A stretch of 54,925 nt of DNA, from contig CANJYE010000020.1 in the NCBI GenBank assembly GCA_947479055.1, forward strand, positions 1 to 54,925. Reading direction: 5' to 3'. Positions 33,875-42,916 of this stretch are shown here, one piece after another (position 1 is the first letter of the stretch; the number at the start of each line of letters is the position of its first letter). The notes below the pieces were generated by a model that saw only the letters and a program-made list of their open reading frames with translations, had not been told where the DNA came from and did not search any database. The position numbers were made by a program, and so were the translations under genes. This DNA comes from Erythrobacteraceae bacterium (lineage in GTDB: Bacteria; Pseudomonadota; Alphaproteobacteria; Sphingomonadales; Sphingomonadaceae).

Positions 33875-34345
33875 TCAACGTCTCTGCCGCTCCAGCCGGG
33901 ACAGCAGATTGGGCGCCGCCGCCGCCAGTTCGAGTGAGCGCATAGAACTCGCCTCGCGCGCCGCTTCGGCAGCGGCAGCGCAGAATTTTCCGGGTGAGCG
34001 CTGATTGGCGAAGCGGTTGTAAATCCGGGTCGCGTGGCTGTCATAGCCGTCCTTGCCATGGCGGGTCAGCTCGTCGCGATAGGCCCGGTCCAGCAGTGCG
34101 CGATGATGGGACAGCAACCGGTTGTAAGCGCCGCTGACCGGTTTGCGGCCCCGTCCGCGACAGGACAGCGCGGCGACATTGAGCCCCGCGCGCAGATGCC
34201 ACAGCGCCTCGGGCGGTCGTGCAAGGTCACCGCCGGTCCCGGCCGTGCGCGGCGGCCCGCCCCGATCCCTGGTGCAGGATGCCAGCACCGCCGCTGCCGC
34301 GCAGAGCAAAAGCATGGCCACGCGGCCACGACCGGGAAACTGCAT
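33875..34345 (-). CDS. Lipoprotein of unknown function (156 aa)
   Basis: The signal peptide ends VLASC, placing lipidation at Cys24. The mature part has a pattern I know only from unnamed sphingomonad proteins: LWHLRAGLNVAALSCRGRG, then SGAYNRLLSHHRALLDRAYR and SHATRIYNRFANQRSPGKFC. Two conserved-looking cysteines could form a disulfide. The ATG at 34345 follows GGGGAGG. Possibly cell-wall associated, but there is no catalytic signature. Upstream parts of the frame are not coding. Confidence 0.7.
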   Translation of the reverse strand: MQFPGRGRVAMLLLCAAAAVLASCTRDRGGPPRTAGTGGDLARPPEALWHLRAGLNVAALSCRGRGRKPVSGAYNRLLSHHRALLDRAYRDELTRHGKDGYDSHATRIYNRFANQRSPGKFCAAAAEAAREASSMRSLELAAAAPNLLSRLERQRR

Positions 34346-34531
34346 CAAAATTCCTCCCCGCCCCCGGAGATACTTATCGCCCGTCTCTGCTGACCGGTTA
34401 ACGGTCGGAATGGCATCCGCGCAAGCGCCAGTGAAGAAGCCATGCGGGGAAGCGTTGCGGGCTGGCGGTGGCCCGCCGGATTGGCTACGGCCTGGCGCGA
34501 AAGAACCGCCAGGCAAGACGGAGATATGCCC

Positions 34532-34957
34532 ATGGTCGACAGCACACCCGCCCGCACAGCCCGTCAGGTGGTGTTCGATTCCTACGATCGCGTCCGCAAG
34601 ACCGGCGATATCGACCAGTTCCTGGCCGACTTTGCCGAAGATGCGGTGCTGGAGGAATCCGAGGCCCTGCCGGAAGGCTATGGCGGGCAGCACCACGGCA
34701 AGCCCGCGATCCGCGCCACCATAACCCGGATCATGAACGAGTTCTGGAAGGACTTCTCCTTCATCATCGAAAAGACCGTGAGCGACGATGAGTTCGTCAT
34801 CGTCTATGGCCGCTTCAGCGCCACCGGCCCGAAGACCGGCAAGACAGTCTCTTTCCCGCTGATGGAAATGTGGCGGGTGAAGAACGGCAAGGTGGTGTGG
34901 ATGCGCCCGGTCTACGGTGACCATGGCCAGATATTCGACGCCTGGGCGCTATCCTGA
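34532..34957 (+). CDS. SnoaL/NTF2-like protein, paralogue B (141 aa)
   Basis: Close relative of the protein at 10263-10679. Shared stretches include KTGDIDQFLADFAEDAVLEE, HGKPAIRATITRIMNEFW and LMEMWRVKNGKVVWMRPVYG. ATG 34532 is chosen since GGAG lies 8 bases before it and the N-terminus MVDSTPARTARQVVFDSYDR aligns with the paralogue; ATG 34526 is close to the ribosome site. It lies 31 bases upstream of the luciferase-like gene and surely shares its transcript. Function unknown; the duplication suggests the two loci serve related pathways. Confidence 0.82.
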   Translation: MVDSTPARTARQVVFDSYDRVRKTGDIDQFLADFAEDAVLEESEALPEGYGGQHHGKPAIRATITRIMNEFWKDFSFIIEKTVSDDEFVIVYGRFSATGPKTGKTVSFPLMEMWRVKNGKVVWMRPVYGDHGQIFDAWALS

Positions 34958-34988
34958 GCGACATGACGAAAGACGAGAGGAAATATCC

Positions 34989-35870
34989 ATGAAAATCGGT
35001 GTCGTTTATCCCCAAATCGAAACCGGCGGCGAGCCCGATGCGCTCGACACGATCGGCCTTGCCACCGAAGCGCTCGGCTTCGATTCGCTACTGATCTACG
35101 ATCATGTCGTCGGCGCGGTGCACGAAGGGCGCGAGCCCAAGCTTTGGGGCCCCTATACCGACAAGCACCCGTTCCACGATCCGTTCACCGCCTTCTGCTA
35201 TCTGGCCGGGATCACCAAGCGGATCGAGTTCATCACCGGCGTGCTGATCCTGCCGCAGCGCCAGACAGTGCTGGTGGCCAAGCAGGCAACCGATCTCGAT
35301 CTCGTGTCGCGCCAGCGGCTGACGCTGGGCGTCGGAACCGGATGGAATTATGTCGAATATGACGCGCTGGGAGAGGATTTCCACAAACGCGGGCGCAAGA
35401 TGGACGAACAGATCCCCTATCTGCGCCGCTTGTGGAGCGAACCGGTGGTCAGCTTCGAAGGCCAGTTCGACCGGATCGACCGGGGCAACATCATCCCACG
35501 GCCCAAACGCCAGATCCCGATCTTCTGCGGCGGCTTCGGCGAAGCGCCCTGGCGGCGCGCGGCGAAGATGGCCGACGGCTTCATCTTTGCCGGCGGCCTT
35601 GAAGAATTCGGCATTCCCGGCGTCAAGCGCATGCGCGAACTCCTGGCCGAGGAAGGCCGCAGTGAGGAAAACTTCGGCCTTCACCTCATCCTCCAGAGCA
35701 CTAGGGGCAAGGGCCTCGAAGTGCAGGAATCGGTCGACACGCTTAACCGCTGGCGCGACCTTGGCGGCACCCATGCCAGCATCAGCACCATGTCGCGCGG
35801 CTATACCACGCCGGAACAGCACGTCGATTACGTCGCGGAAGTGAAAAGCCGCTGGGACGCACAAGGGTAA
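34989..35870 (+). CDS. Luciferase-like (LLM class) flavin-dependent oxidoreductase (293 aa)
   Basis: A TIM-barrel flavoprotein of the bacterial-luciferase superfamily, using FMN or F420. Signatures are MKIGVVYPQIETGGEPDALD, LLIYDHVVGAVHEGREPKLW, RIEFITGVLILPQRQTVLVA, RLTLGVGTGWNYVEYDALGE and IPIFCGGFGEAPWRRAAKMA. They fit the TIGR03619-type subgroup. GAGAGG lies before ATG 34989. In this lineage an FMN/FADH2-dependent monooxygenase is more likely than F420. Together with the SnoaL gene before it, it may oxidise a ketone or similar substrate. Confidence 0.85.
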   Translation: MKIGVVYPQIETGGEPDALDTIGLATEALGFDSLLIYDHVVGAVHEGREPKLWGPYTDKHPFHDPFTAFCYLAGITKRIEFITGVLILPQRQTVLVAKQATDLDLVSRQRLTLGVGTGWNYVEYDALGEDFHKRGRKMDEQIPYLRRLWSEPVVSFEGQFDRIDRGNIIPRPKRQIPIFCGGFGEAPWRRAAKMADGFIFAGGLEEFGIPGVKRMRELLAEEGRSEENFGLHLILQSTRGKGLEVQESVDTLNRWRDLGGTHASISTMSRGYTTPEQHVDYVAEVKSRWDAQG

Positions 35871-35882
35871 GGACCTGAGGAT

Positions 35883-36191
35883 ATGAGCGGCAGCGACGAA
35901 GACTATGTCTATGACGAGGACAGCGGCGAGTGGCTGCCCGCATCCGAACTGGCGGCCAAGCGGGCGGCAGAAGGCACGGTGGAAGTGCGCGACGCGGTCG
36001 GCAATCTGCTGGCCGATGGCGATCAGGTGACGCTGATCAAGGACCTGACCGTCAAGGGTGCCGGGCAGACGCTGAAGCAGGGCACGCTGATCAAGTCGAT
36101 CCGGCTGACCGGCGATGCGCAGGAAATCGACTGCAAGTTCGACGGTATCAAGGGCCTCGTCCTGCGGGCGGAGTTCGTCAGGAAACGCTGA
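35883..36191 (+). CDS. PhnA-type (YjdM) C-terminal domain protein lacking the zinc ribbon (102 aa)
   Basis: The last 70 residues match the PhnA/YjdM core: RDAVGNLLADGDQVTLIKDL, TVKGAGQTLKQGTLIKSIRL and EIDCKFDGIKGLVLRAEFVR. In YjdM the N-terminus is a four-Cys zinc ribbon around YTYEDNGMY. Here the matching part reads YVYDEDSGEWLPASELAAK, without any of those cysteines. The role of the family is unsettled despite the old phosphonate name. It lies 12 bases after the LLM gene, probably in one operon. Confidence 0.8.
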   Translation: MSGSDEDYVYDEDSGEWLPASELAAKRAAEGTVEVRDAVGNLLADGDQVTLIKDLTVKGAGQTLKQGTLIKSIRLTGDAQEIDCKFDGIKGLVLRAEFVRKR

Positions 36192-36194
36192 GCA

Positions 36195-36608
36195 TCAGCG
36201 TGCCTTCCGCTCCTCATCCGTCAGCTTGCGGATCATCCCCACCGCGCATCGTTGCGGGCCGATCGGGCCGGGCACGATCAGATCGACATCCATCCCCCGG
36301 CAGATTCGCCCCGGTCCGCGCTGGTCGAAAGCCAGCGTCTCGCTGGTTTCGAGGTCCGGACAGGAACCGAAGCTCTCGAACAGGAAAGTCTCGCTCGGGC
36401 CGGTACTGACGAGGATGCGGTCCTTGCGTGGTTCGCGGAACCGCGAAGCGCTGGAAAAGCCGCTGACTTCGGACAGGAAGAAGCAGTCCTTGCCGGTTTC
36501 GGCCTTGCTGGTTTCGGCCCGGCCAGCGCCCTGCGGGGCCGGACTGGCCGGAGCGCAGGACATGGCGAGCGAGGCAGCGACAAAAGCGAGTGAAATTCGC
36601 ACGATCAT
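36195..36608 (-). CDS. DUF6491-like lipoprotein (137 aa)
   Basis: The signal peptide MIVRISLAFVAASLAMSC marks a lipoprotein lipidated at Cys18. The mature part has the layout of the small DUF6491 proteins common in sphingomonads: CFFLSEVSGFSSAS, DRILVSTGPSETFLFE, CPDLETSETLAFDQRGPGRI and a last CAVG. Four cysteines could form two disulfides. Function unknown. ATG 36608 is chosen; the upstream ATG at 36632 would put basic residues before the signal. Convergent with the PhnA-like gene at 3 bases. Confidence 0.7.
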   Translation of the reverse strand: MIVRISLAFVAASLAMSCAPASPAPQGAGRAETSKAETGKDCFFLSEVSGFSSASRFREPRKDRILVSTGPSETFLFESFGSCPDLETSETLAFDQRGPGRICRGMDVDLIVPGPIGPQRCAVGMIRKLTDEERKAR

Positions 36609-36781
36609 CGCAGTTCTCCTTGCACGGTGCATTGGACGCGGTCGATCGACTGATCATGCGCCGATCCGCCTTGCCGCACAATGAACGCGCCACGCCCGGG
36701 CCTGCGCTTGTTGACCCATCTTTGGATCCGGCTTAGCCTCCATCCCTTAGCCGGCCATGCCGAGATGAGAGGAAACTGCGC

Positions 36782-37318
36782 ATGAAATCAAAGTTTCTGG
36801 CCTTTGCCACGGCGGGCATTCTCATGGTCAGCACGGCAGCGCCTGCTACCGCGGCAACCGAAGAGGTCGATCCGCGCCACGATCTGGACGTCAACATCTT
36901 CACCATGGACGAGGATGATCCACGCCCGGTGTCGGCCGATCAGCGGGTTCCGCCCCTCACCGGCGATGCCGCGCCGCTGACCGGCTATGCCTGGTGGCAG
37001 GCTTTGCTGCTTTGCGCCGGGCATTACAGTGACGTTGGGCTGGGGGACGAGGCGAATTATCCAAACACCGAAAAGCTGGACGCAGCCAGCGCCAGCAGTC
37101 GCGAAAAGTCCTCCGAAACACTCGCCCTGCGGCGGGTGATGGCCGACCGGCAAATCGACCAGGCCACTGCCAACGCGCTGTCCGAAGCCACCTATCCCTG
37201 GGGGGCGCGGTTGATGATCCTGGGCGCGATGGGCCGCCACCCGCTTGGCGATGTCGCCGACACCTGCAGACAGGTGCTGACCACCTACATGGAAACCCAT
37301 CCGATGCGGCCCAACTGA
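36782..37318 (+). CDS. Exported hypothetical protein (178 aa)
   Basis: A signal peptide (MKSKFLAFATAGILMVSTAA, cleavage after ATAA) leads to an acidic mature protein with no recognised domain. Notable parts are GYAWWQALLLCAGHYSDVGL, a helical middle (DAASASSREKSSETLALRRV) and TYPWGARLMILGAMGRHPLG. Two cysteines (CAGH, DTCRQ) may form a disulfide. GAGAGG precedes the ATG, and a TTGACC box lies about 70 bases upstream. Likely periplasmic. Confidence 0.7.
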   Translation: MKSKFLAFATAGILMVSTAAPATAATEEVDPRHDLDVNIFTMDEDDPRPVSADQRVPPLTGDAAPLTGYAWWQALLLCAGHYSDVGLGDEANYPNTEKLDAASASSREKSSETLALRRVMADRQIDQATANALSEATYPWGARLMILGAMGRHPLGDVADTCRQVLTTYMETHPMRPN

Positions 37319-37405
37319 TCGGCCTGCCGAATTTCCGCGCTATCCCCGGCAAGAGCGCCTAGAGTCCGGCGCGGGGCCTTCCGCCCCGTTTGTCAGGAAC
37401 GTATC

Positions 37406-37537
37406 ATGGCCAAGAGCCAGAAGAAATCGAGCAAGGAAATCCGCAAACCCAAGGCGGAGAAACCCAAGAAACTCAACGCCTCGCAACCCAGCCTCAAGCC
37501 CGGCGTGCTGCCCGGTCTGGAACATATGAAGCGCTAG
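37406..37537 (+). CDS. Very small basic protein (43 aa)
   Basis: ATG 37406 to the TAG at 37535-37537 encodes MAKSQKKSSKEIRKPKAEKP followed by KKLNASQPSLKPGVLPGLEH and MKR. It is strongly basic at the N-terminus and disordered. Similar Lys-rich miniproteins recur in sphingomonads, but I know no function; RNA or membrane binding is a guess. CAGGAAC before the ATG is a weak ribosome site. Confidence 0.6.
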   Translation: MAKSQKKSSKEIRKPKAEKPKKLNASQPSLKPGVLPGLEHMKR

Positions 37538-37544
37538 CCAGCTC

Positions 37545-37991
37545 TCAGGGCTGCGCTGCGCCCGTATAAGGATGGCGATCCGACCAGGCGCAGCCATTGC
37601 GGGTGTCCTCGCCGATCTCCAGCGTCGCGGCGAAGGGATAGGCCCGGTCCGACATCCCATCGCTGCATGCGTCCGGCGTCACTGCCAGCATGAAATCCGC
37701 GCCGTCCAGCGTCCCGCTGAAGGAGATCCCGTTGCGCCCGGCAAAGCGGGTAGCGGCCACGCGCACGCCGTCGGGGTGCTCGGGCGTCAGATAGGTCAGC
37801 GTGCCGCCCCCCACCTCACCGCCCCAGAACGGCTCGTTCCCGGCGAGGTGCAGCACCTCGTCCTGCGCGATTGCCGCATAGGGCTGGCGCGATTCACCGT
37901 CGCCGGGCATCTGGCCGTGGCCCGAATGGCAGGCGGCCAGCGCCAGCGTGGTGAGCAGGATCGCGGCGCGCCGGGACATCACCATTGCCAT
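37545..37991 (-). CDS. COG3650-like lipoprotein (about 148 aa)
   Basis: A lipoprotein signal ends LALAAC, then HSGHGQMPGDGESRQPY. The mature domain is the COG3650 type: LAGNEPFWGGEVGGGTLTYL, VAATRFAGRNGISFSGTLDG and CSDGMSDRAYPFAATLEIGE, ending CAWSDRHPY. Two cysteines bracket the last part. Function unknown, envelope located. The start is unsure: in-frame ATGs lie at 37991, 37985 and 37979, none with a strong ribosome site. It follows the small GTG-started gene by four bases. Confidence 0.75.
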   Translation of the reverse strand: MAMVMSRRAAILLTTLALAACHSGHGQMPGDGESRQPYAAIAQDEVLHLAGNEPFWGGEVGGGTLTYLTPEHPDGVRVAATRFAGRNGISFSGTLDGADFMLAVTPDACSDGMSDRAYPFAATLEIGEDTRNGCAWSDRHPYTGAAQP

Positions 37992-37995
37992 CGGC

Positions 37996-38151
37996 TCAGG
38001 CCGGCTTGCGGTTCTTGTGCGCGGCGATCTGCTCGTCCAGCGCGACAATCCGCTGCCGCTCCGCCGTGTCGCGGGCCAGTCCTTTCAGCCGGCAGGTCGC
38101 CCACAGCGCCTTGCGCTCCGATTCCAGCGCTTTCAGGTATAGATCAGCCAC
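37996..38151 (-). CDS. Small helical protein, GTG start (51 aa)
   Basis: GTG 38151 is preceded by a strong GAGGAGG. The product reads VADLYLKALESERKALWATC, then RLKGLARDTAERQRIVALDE and QIAAHKNRKPA. The likely structure is a short two-helix coiled coil. No family recognised. A longer frame on this strand extends upstream through the dispersed repeat (giving THCHLCHP), but the ribosome site argues that translation begins here. Followed at once by the COG3650-like gene. Confidence 0.65.
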   Translation of the reverse strand: MADLYLKALESERKALWATCRLKGLARDTAERQRIVALDEQIAAHKNRKPA

Positions 38152-38209
38152 AATGCCTCCTCGTGGGGTTGCCGGGCGGTATAGGCGCGGGCGGGCGATT
38201 GACAAGCGC

Positions 38210-38315
38210 GGGTGACAAAGGTGACAGTGCGTCACCGTACAGATGAGGATATTTCGTTTATTTTCCAGAATCATGCATGAATGGCGACAGGGTGACACTC
38301 TGCCGGATCGTTTCG
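38210..38315. repeat. Dispersed two-arm repeat, copy 2
   Basis: Arm 1 (38210-38235) begins GGGTGACAAAGGTGACAG. Arm 2 (38286-38315) reads GACAGGGTGACACTCTGCCG and continues. The centre of 50 bases is AT-rich and differs from that of copy 1 at 4706-4811 except for short matches near the arm 2 side (GAAT). It lies upstream of a small minus-strand gene and next to the stop of the gene at 38319. Confidence 0.8.
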
Positions 38316-38318
38316 CGC

Positions 38319-38867
38319 CTAAAAGCCGCCATCATCATCATCCGCCGCCTCTTCCCACAGCTCGTCGCCAGTCTCGACCCGCTCGACCAGGGCTTCGAAG
38401 TTATCGGGATGGAAAAGCTGCTGTTCGGCATGGATATCCGGGCCGATCCGGGTCAGCCCCTGCCGCAGGGCGAGCAGCGCCACGGTCAGCCGTTCGTCAT
38501 AGCGGCGCGAGGTGTGGATCAGTTCGCCCTTGTAGAAATGCGGCACCTCCACCCCGTTGAGCGCGCGTTCCAGCGCGGCCTGGCCCAGCGCATCATTTTG
38601 CCGCCGGAACGCGCAATGCCAGGCAACATCGAACGGCTCGCCGCGCAGGCGGTTGCGCAGGCGATAGGCCGATTGCCGGCTCATCCCCGCCGCGCGCGCG
38701 GCCGTGGCCACGCAATGGCTGGACGCCAGCGCACGCAGGAACACGCCCTGCTTCTCTGCCGTCCAGCCATCATGGCGGGGCTGGGCCGTTGCCGACGGGA
38801 TGATTTCGATGGCGGTTCCGGTGTCCGGGCCAGCCTGGGCGGGGAGGTTGTGCGGATGGGTGCTCAT
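38319..38867 (-). CDS. Helix-turn-helix protein of unknown function (182 aa)
   Basis: After a disordered N-terminus, WTAEKQGVFLRALASSHCVA followed by TAARAAGMSRQSAYRLRNRL forms a clear HTH, of the kind seen in terminase-small-subunit-like or transposase-like DNA-binding regions. The C-terminal half (PHFYKGELIHTSRRYDERLT, VALLALRQGLTRIGPD) is helical and ends in an acidic tail. Proteins of this plan are common in sphingomonads without a role assigned. Its stop lies 4 bases from the dispersed-repeat copy 2. Confidence 0.7.
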   Translation of the reverse strand: MSTHPHNLPAQAGPDTGTAIEIIPSATAQPRHDGWTAEKQGVFLRALASSHCVATAARAAGMSRQSAYRLRNRLRGEPFDVAWHCAFRRQNDALGQAALERALNGVEVPHFYKGELIHTSRRYDERLTVALLALRQGLTRIGPDIHAEQQLFHPDNFEALVERVETGDELWEEAADDDDGGF

Positions 38868-38927
38868 CGGGCAGCATAAGGCACAGGTGGGGGGCTGTAG
38901 GAAAGTGTTTTTGGCGGCTGCGCGCCC

Positions 38928-39299
38928 TCACCCCAGCGTGACGAACACTTCCGCCTCGATCACCCATGCCCCGGCCACTTCACGCCACTTGGCGGCGTAA
39001 GTGCCGGAGGCCATCGGCGCGCCGTCCCACTGACCCAGTTCCATCGCGACCGGCTCCGTGGCCGAAACGGTGACGCTGTCGGGCGTGCGGACATAGGCGA
39101 TGCGGTTCTGGGCGGCGAATTCGCGCTTCCACACCTTCACCTGCGCCAGCCGCCCGGCAATCACCGCGCTGTCGGACCCGGTCACCATCACGCAATCGCG
39201 CGCCAGGATCGGCCCGATCGCGGCGGCATCGCCCTCGGCAATGGCGCGGTTGAACGCAGCCCGGCGGGCGCGGATGGCGAGTTCGGCGGGGATGGTCAT
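38928..39299 (-). CDS. DUF4440/SnoaL-like protein (123 aa)
   Basis: An NTF2-like fold: AFNRAIAEGDAAAIGPILAR and DCVMVTGSDSAVIAGRLAQV are typical of DUF4440, followed by VSATEPVAMELGQWDG and YAAKWREVAGAWVIEAEVFV. No signal peptide. Members serve as small ligand-binding or hydrolytic domains; substrate unknown. Stands alone between thiC and the HTH gene, and is not specially similar to the two SnoaL paralogues of this window. Confidence 0.8.
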   Translation of the reverse strand: MTIPAELAIRARRAAFNRAIAEGDAAAIGPILARDCVMVTGSDSAVIAGRLAQVKVWKREFAAQNRIAYVRTPDSVTVSATEPVAMELGQWDGAPMASGTYAAKWREVAGAWVIEAEVFVTLG

Positions 39300-39324
39300 G
39301 GGTGGGGTTTATCAGTGGTGAATT

Positions 39325-41755
<2,431 letters not shown>

Positions 41756-41878
41756 GAACCTTCCCCCATATCCGCTATTGCGGGCGCATTGGCCCCATTA
41801 TGGCCGGATCAATGGCGCGCGCATAGGCGGGTTGCATTGCGCTGGATCAAATGGGGGGTGAACGAGCGGCCCGCCCCC

Positions 41879-42739
41879 TCAGAACGTATAGGCCAGCCCC
41901 ACCCCGGCCAGCCACTGGACCCTGCTGCCGCGCAGGGCGGTGATCGGGGTGCGGGCGGCGCTGCCGGTGAGGCGGGTGTAGCTGATCGCACCGCCCACGG
42001 CCCAGCCGCCGTTCAGCAGGTTCCCGTCAAGGTCGTAGCCCGCGACAAACCGTGCGTTCCAGTTCTTCCAGCCGCCCTTTGCGTGATAGACCGGCAGGCC
42101 ACTGGCCATGCTGCCGGCCGCATCGACCGAATAATTGTAATCAGCAAAGTCGCCATTGACGTGGGACGCGCCGAAAGAAACGCCGATCCCGGCGGCGCGC
42201 GAGACCGGGGTGAAATAGCTGACATCGACCGTGATCACCCGCCCGCCCTTGTCGCCGGACACGGTCCAGCGCACGTCGCTGCCGAAGGAGAGCGCATCCT
42301 TCTTCGTGATCAGCCCGTCGAACGATACGCCCATCGTCACGCCCGCTTCGAAGGTCCCGTCGAGTTCGGGCAGCAGACGGACCACCGGGTCTCTGACCTT
42401 ACCGCTGCGGTTGCCGCGATAGCGCACCACCGGGCCCAGGCTGAAGGAGACACGGGAATCCTTGTCATCGGGGATGAAGTCCGCCCCGATCCCGATCGCG
42501 CGGGAGAACAGCCGGACATCGCCCACCCGCGCCCGGAACCCTGCGGCGGGGGCAAAGCGGTAATCGTCCGAGCCATCATAATCGGAGGCGTAGATCGAAC
42601 CGGCAGCCACGATCAGATAATCGCCCTTGAAAGCGCTGTCGACGTCGGGGATGGTGTTCTCGTCGGTGTTCTCGGCCCATGCCGGAGAAGCAGGGCAGGC
42701 GGCAAGCAGCGCTCCCGCAACCAGAAACAGTCTGTGCAT
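41879..42739 (-). CDS. MipA/OmpV-family outer-membrane protein (286 aa)
   Basis: A signal peptide (MHRLFLVAGALLAACPASPA, cleavage near AWA) leads to a beta-rich mature protein. GDYLIVAAGSIYASDYDGSD, FAPAAGFRARVGDVRLFSRA and VRYRGNRSGKVRDPVVRLLP are typical MipA/OmpV strands. It ends in the outer-membrane signature VGLAYTF, with terminal Phe. Family members scaffold peptidoglycan enzymes or act as small porins. Start choice between 42739 and in-frame ATGs at 42754 and 42790 is uncertain. A palindrome lies about 35 bases upstream. Confidence 0.82.
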   Translation of the reverse strand: MHRLFLVAGALLAACPASPAWAENTDENTIPDVDSAFKGDYLIVAAGSIYASDYDGSDDYRFAPAAGFRARVGDVRLFSRAIGIGADFIPDDKDSRVSFSLGPVVRYRGNRSGKVRDPVVRLLPELDGTFEAGVTMGVSFDGLITKKDALSFGSDVRWTVSGDKGGRVITVDVSYFTPVSRAAGIGVSFGASHVNGDFADYNYSVDAAGSMASGLPVYHAKGGWKNWNARFVAGYDLDGNLLNGGWAVGGAISYTRLTGSAARTPITALRGSRVQWLAGVGLAYTF

Positions 42740-42771
42740 CTTGCCACGAACCATGGACGGGAAAACGATAG

Positions 42772-42788
42772 GGAACACATTATGTTCC
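42772..42788. promoter_or_regulatory. Palindromic operator candidate upstream of mipA/ompV-like gene
   Basis: GGAACA-CATTA-TGTTCC is a perfect 6-5-6 palindrome, 33 bases before the chosen start of the outer-membrane protein gene and 129 before the S9 peptidase. Its size fits a dimeric repressor site, but no regulator is encoded beside it. Confidence 0.4.
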
Positions 42789-42916
42789 ATATCACAGCCG
42801 CGTGCCCGGCGAAATGGGTTCGCAACGGGCCATCGCGCAAAAATTGAATTTCATCCGGTTGCCCCCACGCTGGCGCAAGCTATGCTGGACGCGAGGATGC
42901 CTGCCGGAAAGACCCC

